Assembly: GCF_024763615.1 (NCBI RefSeq)
Contig: NC_077222.1
Coordinates: 111,943,417 to 112,007,416, forward strand
Direction: 5' to 3'
Length of the DNA stretch: 64,000 bases
From: Phlebotomus papatasi
Lineage: Eukaryota > Arthropoda > Insecta > Diptera > Psychodidae
This document shows positions 24,093 through 36,700 of the stretch, one piece after another. Numbering within the stretch: position 1 is the stretch's first letter; each line of letters opens with the position of its first letter. The position numbers and the translations under genes were made by a program. Below the pieces are notes generated by a model, which was given only the letters and a program-made list of their open reading frames with translations, had not been told where the DNA came from and made no database searches.

Positions 24093-27000
24093 TATTCGGC
24101 AATAATATTGTGATTTTAGTGCAGTTTTAATCTATTCTGATGGTGGTATCGCACATAAAATTAATATTAATATTAAGAAAAAACGAAAAGATGTAGGACT
24201 GTCGAGCCTGGATTAGTTGGAGGAAGAAAGCCCTTTCTGACGAAGACTTTTCTAAGCAAATGGTACCTGTTCTTGATAAATTCTTCCATCGGAAATATTC
24301 TTTATTTTTCAAATAATACCGTATCAAAGTCTATGCGATCAAAAAGAATCGGGACGGGTGCGAAATGCGAATGAAATCTGAATTCGAATAATTTGAGATC
24401 TGGAAAAAAGGGGTGATCAGCCATTGAACATCTAACCTATCTTTTTCTTTCTTCACCTGAGCGTTCAAAGGTGCCCTCTTAAATCTCCCTTAATTCCTGC
24501 TCACTTTTTTATCCTAATTGCCCTATAAATAAAGATCTCTCAAACTTCTATTACAATATTTCCTGGATTTTGTACTTACAGATAATTCTTTTCATCAACT
24601 TTTCAAAGTTCAATCCTACTCGTGTTGGTCCTTCAGAAATTTTTGGCTCTATGTTCTATCCTATAAATAAATTCCTCTTGTAACATATAATCTAGTTTTC
24701 TTCTAATTTTACTTACAAAGTCTCTAAATGTCTGCAATCTCTCTTAGCGTTCTTTGCAGCATAATTCCCTATAAAAACTGACACTTCTACGCTTCTTTCC
24801 TATCTTGAAAAGGTTGAGATGAGAGTGGCAGTGAGAGAGTCAAAATTGCCAATTAGGTCAACTATAACTCTTGACATTTTTTCCCAAAATTTTCCATGTA
24901 AGTTTAATTGATTGTAATTGTTGTTAAATGTAAAATGCTAGTCTTTTGAAAAGATAAAAATTGTTAAAAATTGTTTGTAAATTATGTAATCTGTAGACCT
25001 GAAGAAGGAGGAAAACCCCTCCGAAACGTCGTAGGAGAAAATAAAGGAGAAAAAATACCAGGTCATATCCGTGTATATTTCATTCAAATATTCTACTGAC
25101 CGTAAAGAAAATATCTTGAGCTGTATCTCAACGTTCATCGAAATTTCTCTGCTAACACCATAAGCTAAAACTTAGCAAAATAATGATTGTGTGGTATAAA
25201 TGCTCATGTTTAAATAAAATAAACAAAAACTTTGTCTTTGTTTGTCTTGACTAACTCTCTGCATTTTCATTCAAAACTTATTTAGAAGATGTAATGTTAA
25301 AGCTTTTCTACTCGTAAGTTTTGATTTAAGTTTTAAAGCTACAGCAAGATTTTCTTAAGAAGTTGTTTCTACACTTGTTTCAACACTTCTTACTGTGTTA
25401 TCAGACTTGCAAATTAAAATTTTAATATGATTCACATTAATTGTCGCTGGTGAGAGTCCAAATGTGTAATTTGTGTGTTTGAATCATTTTATATACAAAA
25501 TTTGATCTATTTGTTGATAAAAAGGTAGACTTGTCCCGCAAAATTTGATATAAATGGATTTATAGCATTAATGCGAAAAATTAATGCGATTTTCTCTTCA
25601 ATTTTTTAATGTGAATAATATTTATGCTTTAGGTAAATTTAAAATTATTTTTGCAGGCCAAGTCCACTTATTTATCAATAAATAGAAAAACCCCAAATAT
25701 TAAGTGACTCAAAGACACAAATAACATATTTGGACGCTTTTTAGCGACAATTAATGTAAATCACATTAAAATTTTAATGTGCAAGTGTGATAACACCGTT
25801 AGAAAGCTTTTGTATGTGGATGATGAATATCTGCTGAAACTATAAAGACAGCATTAGTAAAAATAATACTAATTTCAGTGGCTTCGCAATGTGGTAAAAC
25901 TCAGTGTCCAAAACTACCTCACCTGTCCCTTACTTTGTAATATTTTTCTTCTGCAAAATGTCGATATTCCGCGCCGTCTGAAAAGCATTTGCTGGTAATT
26001 TTCTGGCTGACAATCCTCTGCACAATAATGATAATTTTTAGTTAAAAGCTGTATTCGTGATTCCATTCTCGGTTGAATTGGTGAATTGCAAGTGCGTGCG
26101 GGAGATTTTGTGAGGATTTGCCCCAGCTTTTAAAACCTCAGCGACTTGTATGTACGCGCAATTGGTCACAAAATGTTTGTTGCAGCAATTGAAATTTTAT
26201 TCTGACTAATGCCTCTTGCATTCTGGCGTGCCATTTGCAACTAATTTGTTATTCATAGAGGTGAAAGAGAGCAACAGCACATAAGCACAAATTTATATTG
26301 CTGTACAATAGTTTTATACAATAAAAATTGCAAAAATTGTGAATATCAAATTGCAGTTGGTGTTAGTGAAGAGGGTCACACAAGTAGATCAAAATTATCT
26401 TTTTTTTTTTCAAGGTAAATTTGTTGGAAAATTTCTTTTGATATTATGCTGATTTGATGAGGCAATTTTCCTTCTATAATTTTCTCAAAATTGATGCACT
26501 TTAGTGCATTTTGTTAATTAAATTGAAATGAAAGAAAAAATCTGCATGTTCAATTGAGTGTTTGTGGTATTTCCGGTCGCGTGTGAGTCAATTCTTTAGC
26601 AATAAAAAAAGTGTGTGGCTTTGATGGCATCATAGAAAAATTAAACAATTCTGTCATCACCTTCCCCAGATTTTTTTTTTAGAAAAACGTGCAAATCCCA
26701 CAAAAAAAAATTCTATTTGCTCATACAAGTCATTTTATCATTTACACTTGAATTTAAAGTATAAACAAGAGGTGAAATACATCTCATATTTTTTCACCAT
26801 CTCAGATTTAAATTTGTGTACTTAATGTATTTTCGAGTGAGCAAAAAGGAAACGCACAATTTCAATAGAAAGGGCATATTTTATTGCTCGAAGTCCACTT
26901 AAATAATTTTCCAGAATACACATTTTTTGAACTAAATAAATTGAAAATTTTAAAAATCCATTTAAAAAATGTAATAGACCATCAGGCTTCAAAGTTTTAC

Positions 27001-27261
27001 CATAGATAACTTTCATGAATAATTAGGTGAGATTTTTGACAGTCTCACTTGTTATACGACAATTAACGGACTAGAACAAGAAAAGTTAAAAAAATGAGCT
27101 TTTTAGCACTTTAGGACTTATTTGCCAGAATTTAAGCAATATTAAATAACTACAGAATAAGTTAAGTCTGATCAACATGAACCTGTTGTTCATTTTTGAA
27201 ATTTCTGAAGAGTTTTTCTATCAGAAAGTCTTTTATAAAAATAAACACTGAGTGAAAAAAA
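24093..27261. other. AT-rich spacer with a conserved-looking repeat scrap at about 24996-25060
   Basis: Bases about 24996-25050 read CTGAAGAAGGAGGAAAACCC then CTCCGAAACGTCG, a phrase I associate with 3' ends of dispersed retroelements in many animals (memory, not a search). A patch at 25.9-26.2 kb is less AT-rich, with no recognisable gene. Confidence 0.3.
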
Positions 27262-27655
27262 ATACACTCCGTAGAAAAAAATGTCATAAAATTATTCTTA
27301 AACGTTTGTAAATTTCTATTGGGGACTTACAAGGGACTTACAAAATACTCATAAATCGTATAACCAACCAACCTATTAAAAAGTCCATGAAGTTTGTACT
27401 TTCTCACAAACATTGTTCGTAATATGATAATTTGACGAGCATTTTTTGGTCTTTTCCAAACATTGTTCGTACATTTTTGTTTATCTGCCAAAATAATGCG
27501 AAGAAAAGACAAAATTTTACTAACATTTTTTGTGTGTTTACGAACATTTACGAACAAAAGTTTGTAAAAATAAATGCTCGTTCCGTAATCACCTTAAGAT
27601 CAATGTTTGTGATACAAGTACAAACTTTTACTAAATGTTTTTTTTCTGTGTGATG
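27262..27655. repeat. Foldback element with long imperfect inverted arms
   Basis: AAGTTTGTACTTTCTCACAA and the ACATTGTTCGTAAT...GACGAGCATTTT that follows at about 27390-27445 are answered in inverted form at about 27568-27632 (TGCTCGTTCCGTAAT...CAATGTTTGTGATACAAGTACAAACTT). The outer ends are ACACTCCGTAGAAAAAAATG and the inverse of TTTTTTTTCTGTGTGAT. Open frames inside are repeat-driven. Confidence 0.6.
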
Positions 27656-28334
27656 TCACTTTTGAAGGAGAGAAATATCTTAAGTTTTAAATAATAATGA
27701 AAATAATTTTTATTGGTTATTCATATATATTGCAAATTGATTAAATGTTCTTAATCTAAAAAGATATAAAAGATTACTAAAAATCAAGTCTTACGGTGCT
27801 ACTTCAATTGCATTAGTTCGAATGTTATTGAAAAACTATTCTTTCCAATTTTATAAAGCAAAGTGTGAATAAATTGCAAATTTACACACAAAACCCGGCG
27901 AATATTGAGTGTAATGTATTCTCTCACAATTAACACTTTTTCTCTGCAATTGCCAGACAAGTCAATTTTAATGAGGATTACTCTTTTTTTTACTCTCACC
28001 TGGTGCTTGAGATTCATGACCTCGTGAGGTGCAAATGACAAGACAAGATTGATGCTTTTTGTAAGCAATTTTTGCTATTAATATTTTCTCATGTTTTCAA
28101 TTGCAAGATCAAATGGATGGTGTTGAAAGAATTTTGCAACAAATAACTCTAAGAGTGAGTGAAAGGGAATGGGGAGGCCTCAAGACTTCGGCATGTGCTC
28201 GACTTTTCGGTTTGTCTCGATCTCTCAACCCTTTCTCTCAATTTGTCTCTCGATTTATCTCAACCCTTATCATTATGTTACACTCCTTAAAGATGTAAAT
28301 TATTATTGACCGCATCGAAATTCATTTATTTGTA

Positions 28335-28482
28335 TAAGGCCTCTATACACTAGGAGAAATTTCTTTAAAAAATGCCTTTTTAAAGAAAATTTAACCTATC
28401 CTTGTAGGCAGAAACGTCAGAATTAAAAAAAAACTGAAATTTTTGACGAAAATTGCTTCAAGTGTTTAGACACCATTAGCCA
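28335..28482. repeat. Possible MITE with CTATACACTAGGAGAAATTT end
   Basis: GGCCTCTATACACTAGGAGA at the left and, inverted at the right, GGTGTCTAAACACTTGAAGC share about two thirds of positions. A related end, CCTCTACATACTAGAGAAAT, occurs at about 19621. Ends and class are uncertain. Confidence 0.35.
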
Positions 28483-28559
28483 GATAATGAATTTCGGAGG
28501 ATCACCGGCTTTTAGATGTAACCAAATGTCATTTGGAAATCTATACCTTATTGATTTGG

Positions 28560-28862
28560 TTTAATTATATATTGCCATCTAATAGTTTATTTCGTTGTGC
28601 TCGGGTTTCGTATGAGAATTGAACCCATGATAGTCTGAACTGAATATCACGTAAGATTTAAGATTTGTCTATATAGGTCGGCCTGAACTTTTACCGGTTC
28701 CGCTTCATCTATGATATTTTTTTTAGGTCCATTATGCACTCCGCATTCCTCCACTCTATCCTTATCCCACAGGCAATTTTCCAGCTCTACGGCTTCTGTG
28801 TGCCTGAGATAAAAACAGTTCCGTTTCTATATTACGGCTGCCAGCCTTGGTCGGATCAGTTG
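28560..28862 (-). repeat. Possible SINE-like repeat with a pol III B box
   Basis: On the minus strand GGTTCAATTCT (28625-28615) fits the B-box consensus perfectly, and the segment upstream of it, including GATCCGACCAAGGCTGGCAG, is much richer in GC than its surroundings. No convincing A box was found, so the tRNA origin is unproven. Confidence 0.3.
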
Positions 28863-29944
28863 CAGTTAACTGTTAAATATAACTAAAAGAAGTTAATTAA
28901 TAATTGAAAGTTTAAGATTAAAGGCTTGAGATGATCTTAGAAGCTCGTCTTTATAGGAGAATTACTTTTTTCAATAATCTGAAAACAGTAATCCGAATAG
29001 GGTGAGGAGAATTCAATTTTAATCAGTAAAATATTATTTTGCTTAGTTAATGGTTCACTTGAGTTAGTTAATATTCGAGACTTTACATAGAGACTATGAA
29101 TTTAAATTAAGAAAATAATCTATGGATTACTATAATTGTGATGTTTGTACTAGTTTACTAATTGTAAAACTTTCTTTCATCTAATGCAATTGAAGTACAT
29201 GCAATAAAACGCTATAAAACGTCAAGTTCATGAAAATTTGCACCCTGCATTGGAGAATTTAAAATAATGGGAGAATGTCGGTGAAATTCCACAAACTTCG
29301 ATTTCAATTGCAATCAAAATAGCTGATGAGGGAAATTAAGAGAAAAAGTCACAATTAATAATAAAATTAAAAAAGTATGAGAATAGATTAGAAAAAATAA
29401 AAAAAAGTTAACCAACAGAAAATCACTACACTAACCAACTGCACAATTGGTTTGTATTCACTTGTTAATAATGCACTTGAGAAATGCTTGGGATGGTGCT
29501 AATAAATTTTCTATTAGTTGCATTTATCATGTCTGATTGGAAATTCATACCTTGATAAAACATGGGAATTGTGCTAATAATACTAGTGTGTTGGAATATA
29601 TTCTTAAAATTGATTTTATTATGTATTAGACTGTTTTATAGTCTGGAATATCGAGGAAAATGTTATAGTAATAAAGTTTTTTCAATGTTACTTGAATAAT
29701 CAATTTTTACATAGAAAACACTTCATAGGGGAGTTTTGATTGCAAAATTTAGTTAACTGTTTGTTTTCATCTTATACTTTTACTATCAGAAAAACAATTA
29801 TTGAGTTAGAACATTAAGATTACAACACAAAGTTGAAAGTGATATTATATTCAAACCAAACTCTAAATATTGTGGAGAAACTTCTCTACATTCTTTCGAG
29901 AAATTATTTTTAAAAAATAACGCTATAAAAAGGCTATTTTTGCG

Positions 29945-30088
29945 TTAAAACGCTTTATGGATGAGAGGTTCAAAAATTGACAGTGATAAAAAAACATTTG
30001 ATCCTGGCCTGTTAGAGTAAAACATAATATGAGATGGTCGTAGGATTTTTTTTGAACCACCAACGACTCAATCGTCCTTAAAGAGATG
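29945..30088. mobile_element. Relic of the TTAA-flanked short MITE
   Basis: The left end TTAAAACGCTTTATGGATGA and right end CAATCGTCCTTAAAGAGATG align with the copies at 8148 and 19897, and AGTAAAACATAAT occurs inside. The right TTAA has mutated. Confidence 0.5.
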
Positions 30089-30343
30089 AGACGCCAGGTT
30101 TCTAATTTAGTAGCAAAATAATAAATTGTAGGGATGTGTTACTTTCTTTTGTTCGGTTATCTGCCTTTATTTTTCTGAAGGATTAGAAATATTGATTTCA
30201 GATTAGTAAGTTTTGTATTATAATCAATTGCGCCCAAAAAACACAATATTAGTTTTTATTCAGTCTCAACTCTGTCAACCTTTGATATAGAGGATCACAA
30301 GATTAATTTATTTAACTTTTTCTTGATCTTCTTTCCATTTAGA

Positions 30344-30777
30344 TAGGGGAAAGTGTCCATGCTTTGCAAGGTGCCATACTTCATAATGACTAAATTATTC
30401 CTATGTTCCACAATAAATGTGACTTATCGCATCCATATTTAAAAAGTGTTCTGGGGCGACATGAAAAATTTTCGATACTATCAACTGTCGATTCTGAAAA
30501 ATTTTAACGATAGCTGCATTTTTCGTAGCTAGTATAAACAATTAACAATAGTCACATTCTTTTAAGAATGGTGAAATAAATGGTTCAATAATATTCAAAA
30601 ACAGATAACTCACTAAATCTAACAGATATAGAATTATCGATACTATCGATTGGACAGTATCGAAAAGTTATCATTCCACCCCTGTTTTCAAAATAAATTG
30701 TGGAATCACATTTATTCAGAAACATCGGGAAAAAATAGTCATTATGAAGCTTGGGACCGTACAAAGCCTTTTCCCTA
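30344..30777. repeat. TAGGGG-type foldback MITE, 434 bp subtype
   Basis: The left end TAGGGGAAAGTGTCCATGCT and right end, inverted, TTAGGGAAAAGGCTTTGTAC bracket inner inverted repeats ACTTCATAATGACTA / AGTCATTATGAAG and CCACAATAAATGTGA / TCACATTTATTCAG-type arms. The centre carries TCGATACTATC words in both orientations (about 30472-30485 and 30637-30660). Confidence 0.6.
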
Positions 30778-33065
30778 AGTATTTCAGTAACGTTCCATCG
30801 AAAGTTAGACTATCCAATACATTTTTTAAGGATTTCTATTAAATTAATTCGTGTTTTATAAGTTTTACCTTTATTATTTTCTCATTTATATAGTGAGATG
30901 AGTTTTAACTAAGGTCGTATTCACCAATTTGTTTTGCATTAACTTTTTCGATGATATATCTGAGAGATTATTTTGTCATTTGACAATGAAAAAGTGCTTC
31001 TATAACAATTAATTATATACCTGCAAATTTCATCAATTTATTTCTCTAAGTTGAGAAACAGTGAAAAAAAGTGTTCGTAGAGAAAAACGTGTTGTCGTAT
31101 TTGATTGTTTATAGATAAGACTGATAATGTTGATAGCACATCACATATTTACTCTTTATGTCCGCAATTATCACTAATGACAGTCTTATCGCACTGGAAT
31201 ATCTAATAAGGTGGGTGTTTGAGAGTCAATTGACTTTGGAATATACTGTCGAGTTTTCTTGTACTGGGCATGATTCACATGATTTTCTAACGCAATTTTG
31301 TGCACCATTTGATATGTAATTTGGTACAAAATGCTCCCAAAGCAACTTTTCAATGGATCGACCATGAACTAGATTTCGGGCTATTTGTCTGACACTATGT
31401 TTTAGCTGTGTGAAAAATAGTGAAAGACTGCCCAGTAACTTGGTTGAATGGCAGCGTTACGCATCATTCTCTGCTTCTTAGTTGTTCATTTTCCCGCCAG
31501 AATTTCCATCTGGTTTTCAAATAGCAACCCTACCAATAGATAAAATAATATTTAAAAAAAATGTGTGCACAAGAATATAATTTCTACTAAATATTTTAGT
31601 ATGTCCGATGTGCAATTTTTAGGAGTATTGTGAAAGTCTTTTAGGTATTTTCTTCACACTCTAAACAGCAAGTTTAAAAGCCAATTTGTTGCTCTGCAGT
31701 TACACAATTTTTTTCGTGAACAATGCTTATTTCAAAAGCATTTTTCTAGTGATTGACTAAAGTTTTTAGTTTTTATTGCTCGAATTCAAATAACGTGTAA
31801 TATTATATAAATTTATCAATTTTCTACTATCCTGTCTTTTCAATTGAGCATTTTTGGATAGAATTTTGGTGACGTTGCTGTTTTTCTACACTTTTTCGTC
31901 TATCTGTTACCGCTTTGAAGGCTAAATTAAAAACAGTTTTTACATACGTTATATTTCTTAAAAAAAAGGGAAATTCTAAGTGCTTTAACTCATGAATTCA
32001 AGCATTTCGCGAATTTTCTTTCGTCATTGGTTTTATGCATTTTAGGTGAGATTCTTAACAATCTTACCTACTATTTTCTTCATATCCGAGAGGATAAATG
32101 TACCCAATTACACTGGTTATTATTCCACCCAGAAACTTTCGTGGAAAATTACAATGTGGGTAATTTTGCTAGAAGGATGGGTTAGAGAGGAGAAAGGAAT
32201 AAGACACACCTCAAAGGTGTCACTGTCATCTAGCAATGAGTTCACTATTGCCCCCGCGTTCTAGTGAATCTTTCACCCCTTTCACTAAACTACCACTTTT
32301 TCCATGTTTTACCGGTAAATTATAAATCATGCGAACGACCTTCACATGCTACAACTAGTCACTCTTTGGGCATATTCTTTGCATTTATCTACCATCGATG
32401 GGCTGACACGATCAGGTGGGACAATTTGATGCAATTCTTAATTGAAGGGGTGGGATTCCAGCCCAATTTTCATGGTCATGGTATTTCAGAGGTGTGTAAA
32501 AAAATAGAAAAAATAGCCCCCGCTAAAGGTGTTCTTGCAGTTGAGTAATGCAAAAAGACGAATCGATAGAATACAATGTGGTCAGTTAAAATCAATAAAA
32601 TTGTGTGTTTTTGTAATTTAAAGCAAATGACACGAATGTTAGATTTTTTTTGTTTTCTTAGCATTACTGGAAAACAATCATTTTGATATTGAACTTATTT
32701 GTTGTATTATATTGAAATCAATTCTATTGCTCAGCAATTCCACACGCAATTGACTTGCTTTCTTGTTTTTATTTTGTATTGTAATTTGAGTGGATGTAAA
32801 GTAGCAGAATTGATAGGTTTATCGGTTATTTTTGGAATTATTGTAAATTTGAATTTTGGACTCAAAGGTTCGTTTTAATATTCTTATACGCTGTTGGGGC
32901 TATAGTCAAGGAATGTTCGACTCTTTAAAGGGATAATCGTTAATTCTAAATTTCAAATAAAAGTTTGTCAAATATTTTCAAAAACAGGCGAAGTCCTCGG
33001 CGAAGTCTCTCGATACCAAAGTTGTGTATAATTTTTTAAATTATGATTTTCAAATTTTCTTGCAG
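30778..33065. other. Spacer or leader intron before the ATP8B start exon
   Basis: Two plus-strand open frames (32046-32264, 32264-32548) show no family features. The 3' boundary is a good acceptor, TTTTCTTGCAG, at 33065. If the candidate first exon at 22.2 kb is real, this belongs to a leader intron. Confidence 0.4.
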
Positions 33066-33761
33066 GAGCCTTTGGGCGAACTTCTGAATCTCTGATGGAA
33101 GGGTGGTTGTATCCACTGAGAATTCCACCCATCCAGCATTGGCCATTGGCCTATTGCTTTGATCCTGATCGTCGACATCATCTGTGGAGGAGCAAGAGTT
33201 GCCACACAAACATCACAGCTAGATCATTGAGAACAAGACGAGGATCACCAATCATTCCATTGAATGCCAAAGCGGAGTTTAGGGAGAATCTGAGGTTGGC
33301 CAATCAAATCAATTCCATCTGTAAATTGGCCAATTGATTGGAGGGCATTCCAAATGTCCCTACAGTGGAACTATCACATGAATAACCTCAGTGCAAGGAT
33401 TTTGTGTGAAAGTGCTTGTCGAAGAACGCAATCGATCAATCAAGTGTCTTAATTAAGTGTCCTTAAAGTGAAATATTGAGTTAATCTATTTTTCTTTTTT
33501 ACTATCATTTGTGCATTGCTGCTATCAAAAAAGTAAGCCTTTTGCGAGTGATCATCATTGTGTCCGTGGGGTTAATTGCGAAGAATTTCTAATAGTTCCT
33601 TAATAATTGATATAGAGAAGTGTCTTTGTTTTTAAGGGAGATAAAATTCAGTGTCTCTGTGCCTATATTCTGACGAAAGAGATACAAGAACCTGAGTTCC
33701 CACCGAGTCGAGTGCGTCAAACACAACATGGGAAAGAAAGTTCAGACTCCAATTCAGCAAC
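33066..33761 (+). CDS. ATP8B: ATP8B exon 1A: long 5' leader and distal start
   Basis: Coding begins at ATG 33728 in a strong insect context (CAAACACAACATGGG) and gives MGKKVQTPIQQ plus one base (33761) before the donor GTGAGT. Spliced in phase 1 to 43277 this yields MGKKVQTPIQQQNERRIRAN, running straight into the conserved ERRIRANDREYN of the family. The preceding 662 bases after the TTTTCTTGCAG acceptor are inferred 5' UTR; they include an 80-codon upstream ORF. The acceptor and UTR extent are inferred; the coding part is well supported by phase and family fit. Confidence 0.75.
33095..33337 (+). other. Upstream ORF in the ATP8B leader
   Basis: ATG at 33095 opens 80 codons (MEGWLYPLRIPPIQHWPLAY...) that stop 390 bases before the main ATG. 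The stretch is clearly less AT-rich than the introns around it. It could repress or tune translation from the distal promoter, or be chance. The peptide is not recognised. Confidence 0.4.
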
Positions 33762-36700
33762 GTGAGTAATATTTTTCTTATTTTTTTTATATCAACATCC
33801 GTTTCCAGATGAAAATATCCCCTTTTACCACATTCATTTTATTTTAACAAATTTCTGTGTAACCACTCAAAAGTGATGATGATTTGGGATTTGCGATTTC
33901 AAGTTTGTTTTTTGGGAGTTACTTTTTCTATAGAGCAGAAAAGAATTTCATTCAAGTGCGTCCTAGAGTCTGAATGTATTATGAAATGCTATAAGCATTA
34001 GCTAAGAAAGGCGAGAGAAGGCTATAAAAAGCAAGAATATTTCTCAAACATAGAGTGAAACAAAATACAATGTACTTAATATCTGTTTCTAATTAATTTC
34101 GCTCTTTCTCTGGCACAAAACCATCGTACAATTAACAAGCGAGACGACCACGAGATAATTGTAAAAGGGGCTCTTAAATAAGCACCAATTTAAGTAAGTT
34201 AGAAATCAGCAACAATATTACTTTTCTCTTAAGCACAATTATTTACGTGTAATTTAATTGCAGTAATAAAATATTTATTTTCATTTAACTTTTGCATTCT
34301 TTCTACTTATTAATATGAGACATATTAATTTAGATTATTATTATTATTAATCGTATCGGGATATGTCTGTTACAATTTAATCATGTTGTCGTATATCCCG
34401 TGATGGAAGAATCTGCTGATCGTAGATCGCCCAAGGACGCCTTCCTCGTAGTGTGGATGCTTCTTCCGTGTTCCCGGAGTTTTTTTTTTGGGAAGAGGCG
34501 TTGCATTTTTATTACGTTATATCACAGTGAAAATGTTTTTTTATAGACATTCAGATCTTTGCACCGGGCGGGACTCGAACTCACAACTGAATCAAGCCGG
34601 GGATCGATCCGCCCGAGAGCCAACGGTATTGCCTATTGCGCCACCGAGATCCCCATTAATTTAGGTATAAGCATGGATAAAAGTTGAGTAGGGGAGACCG
34701 GGGCAGAATTAGACAATAAATGAAATTTTTATTGCGTATAATTTTTATTAAAATGTTTGCATGGTGCTAACAAATACTTTAAATAAATAGGAAAGAAGGT
34801 GTAATTTTAGAATAAATAATGGTTTCTTTAATATTCCTTCTAAGACAAGCTATAACATCCCACTGTGTAATACCATGCGTGGCTAAATCTACCCCGGTCT
34901 CCTCTACTATCCATCACGATTTTGTTTCACATGTATAAGCGCTCATTATGAAAATTACAGTATTCAGTTACGAATCTCTTTTTAATTATTTTTATAAGGC
35001 AGATTAGAATATGCAGTTTTAGTAATCAGGATTGCGTTGCAATATATTAAAAAATTGCCAAATATACAAAATAGAATAACTCTATTATTTAATAAGTACT
35101 TAGTTAAAACTTTCGGTGATATTTAATCTTTTTATAACAAATTATTCTAGTAATAGTCATGTACTAATTATTTATTTCTCCCTCTTATACTGAACTTTCG
35201 TATTTAACTGAATATGAATGAAATATCCAAAAACTGGAAAAATGAGAATACACTTATTTTTTTCCTCAATTCTTAAATATTATTTTTACTTAAGTTTTTC
35301 AATGTAAAAAGTCAATTTTGGTTATTTCTTAAAGGTAATATCAACTCCATAAATTTCAGAAATGTCAAGCTCCTATAAATTGTTTTTATTTTAAAATTCG
35401 GCCGTGAGGACCTTTATTACTGAAAATTTGGAGACGATGTAATTATTTAGCTTTTAGCTAAGAATTAAGAATATTCTATTTATATAACTTTATTTAAAAG
35501 CATTGAATTGTAAGCAAAAGTTGTTAAATCGTTAGTTTTTTTAATTACATAGACTAAAATTAGGCGTATATAATAAAACATCGTGTAATTTATCATTACT
35601 GAAGACCACACAGTTCAGTGGTTTACTTACTCAGCACATAAACTTGGGGAAGTTGACTAATTGGGAATGAATATGTCAAAATATTTTTAATATCATTGTT
35701 TTTGTTTTTTTTTTTTGACGGATCATTTCGTCAGTATCTTTGTATTTTCCATATTTGGCTAAACCAATAAACTCTTTGTGATTATAAAAATAAATCTTCT
35801 ACAGCGTGAAATTATTTTGGTTATATTTCAGTAATATAATCAATTTTAGATATAAAAAAATATTTGAAGCTCTCTATACATGTCTCGTTTTATGTTTTAT
35901 TAACAAGATAAATGAAGATTAGTTAATTGACCCAAAAATGTGAGTTTTTAAATAATGTTTTTGTACCTTTCCAGATATTTCATAATAGTTTGATTTGGAG
36001 ACAGTTTGCAATTGTGTTTTGAAGGTTAAATTGGAACATTTTAGTGAAACTATCACCTTGAAATTTGATTGCTTTCAAATGACATTTTGAAATGTTTCAG
36101 ATTATCAAATAATTCTCCTGTAGTAAATTTCATACAAATTAACCTTTCGTACATATCCGATAAACTATTATCTTAAATATCCGGTTGAATTTCATAATAT
36201 TGGTAAAACCCTTATTACTATGAATATTTTTTTGTTAAAATAATAAGTTTTAAATATCAAACAGTAAGTGAAACATCAAGAGTTGTGTGCGCTTATTGAA
36301 TTCTTGACTTTAGCATATGTATTAAATCATCGTATTCTGGTTTTGCCGGTCAATGTTATTTTTACGCTAAATATTACTTACTTATTTTTGCTTCATTTCA
36401 TAGAAAGTGAATAAATTTAATCACGTTTAATATCTTAGGTGTGTGTCTCAGATAATTAAGGCAAGATTAATCTATTAAGGGAAAAGTAGGGGAGCTACAG
36501 ATTATGTCAATTTTTCGAAACAAAGCAGTTTTTTTTTGATTGATTATTCATACCTTAGATATAATTTTATCTACTTTTTATCTACTATCTTCAATCTGTA
36601 CTTCTAAAACATTGTGATGAATAAATTATCTATCTATTTTTTATATAAAAAAAAAAGTTTTCCACTTATAGATACAATTTTATAAATTCACAGAATCAAT

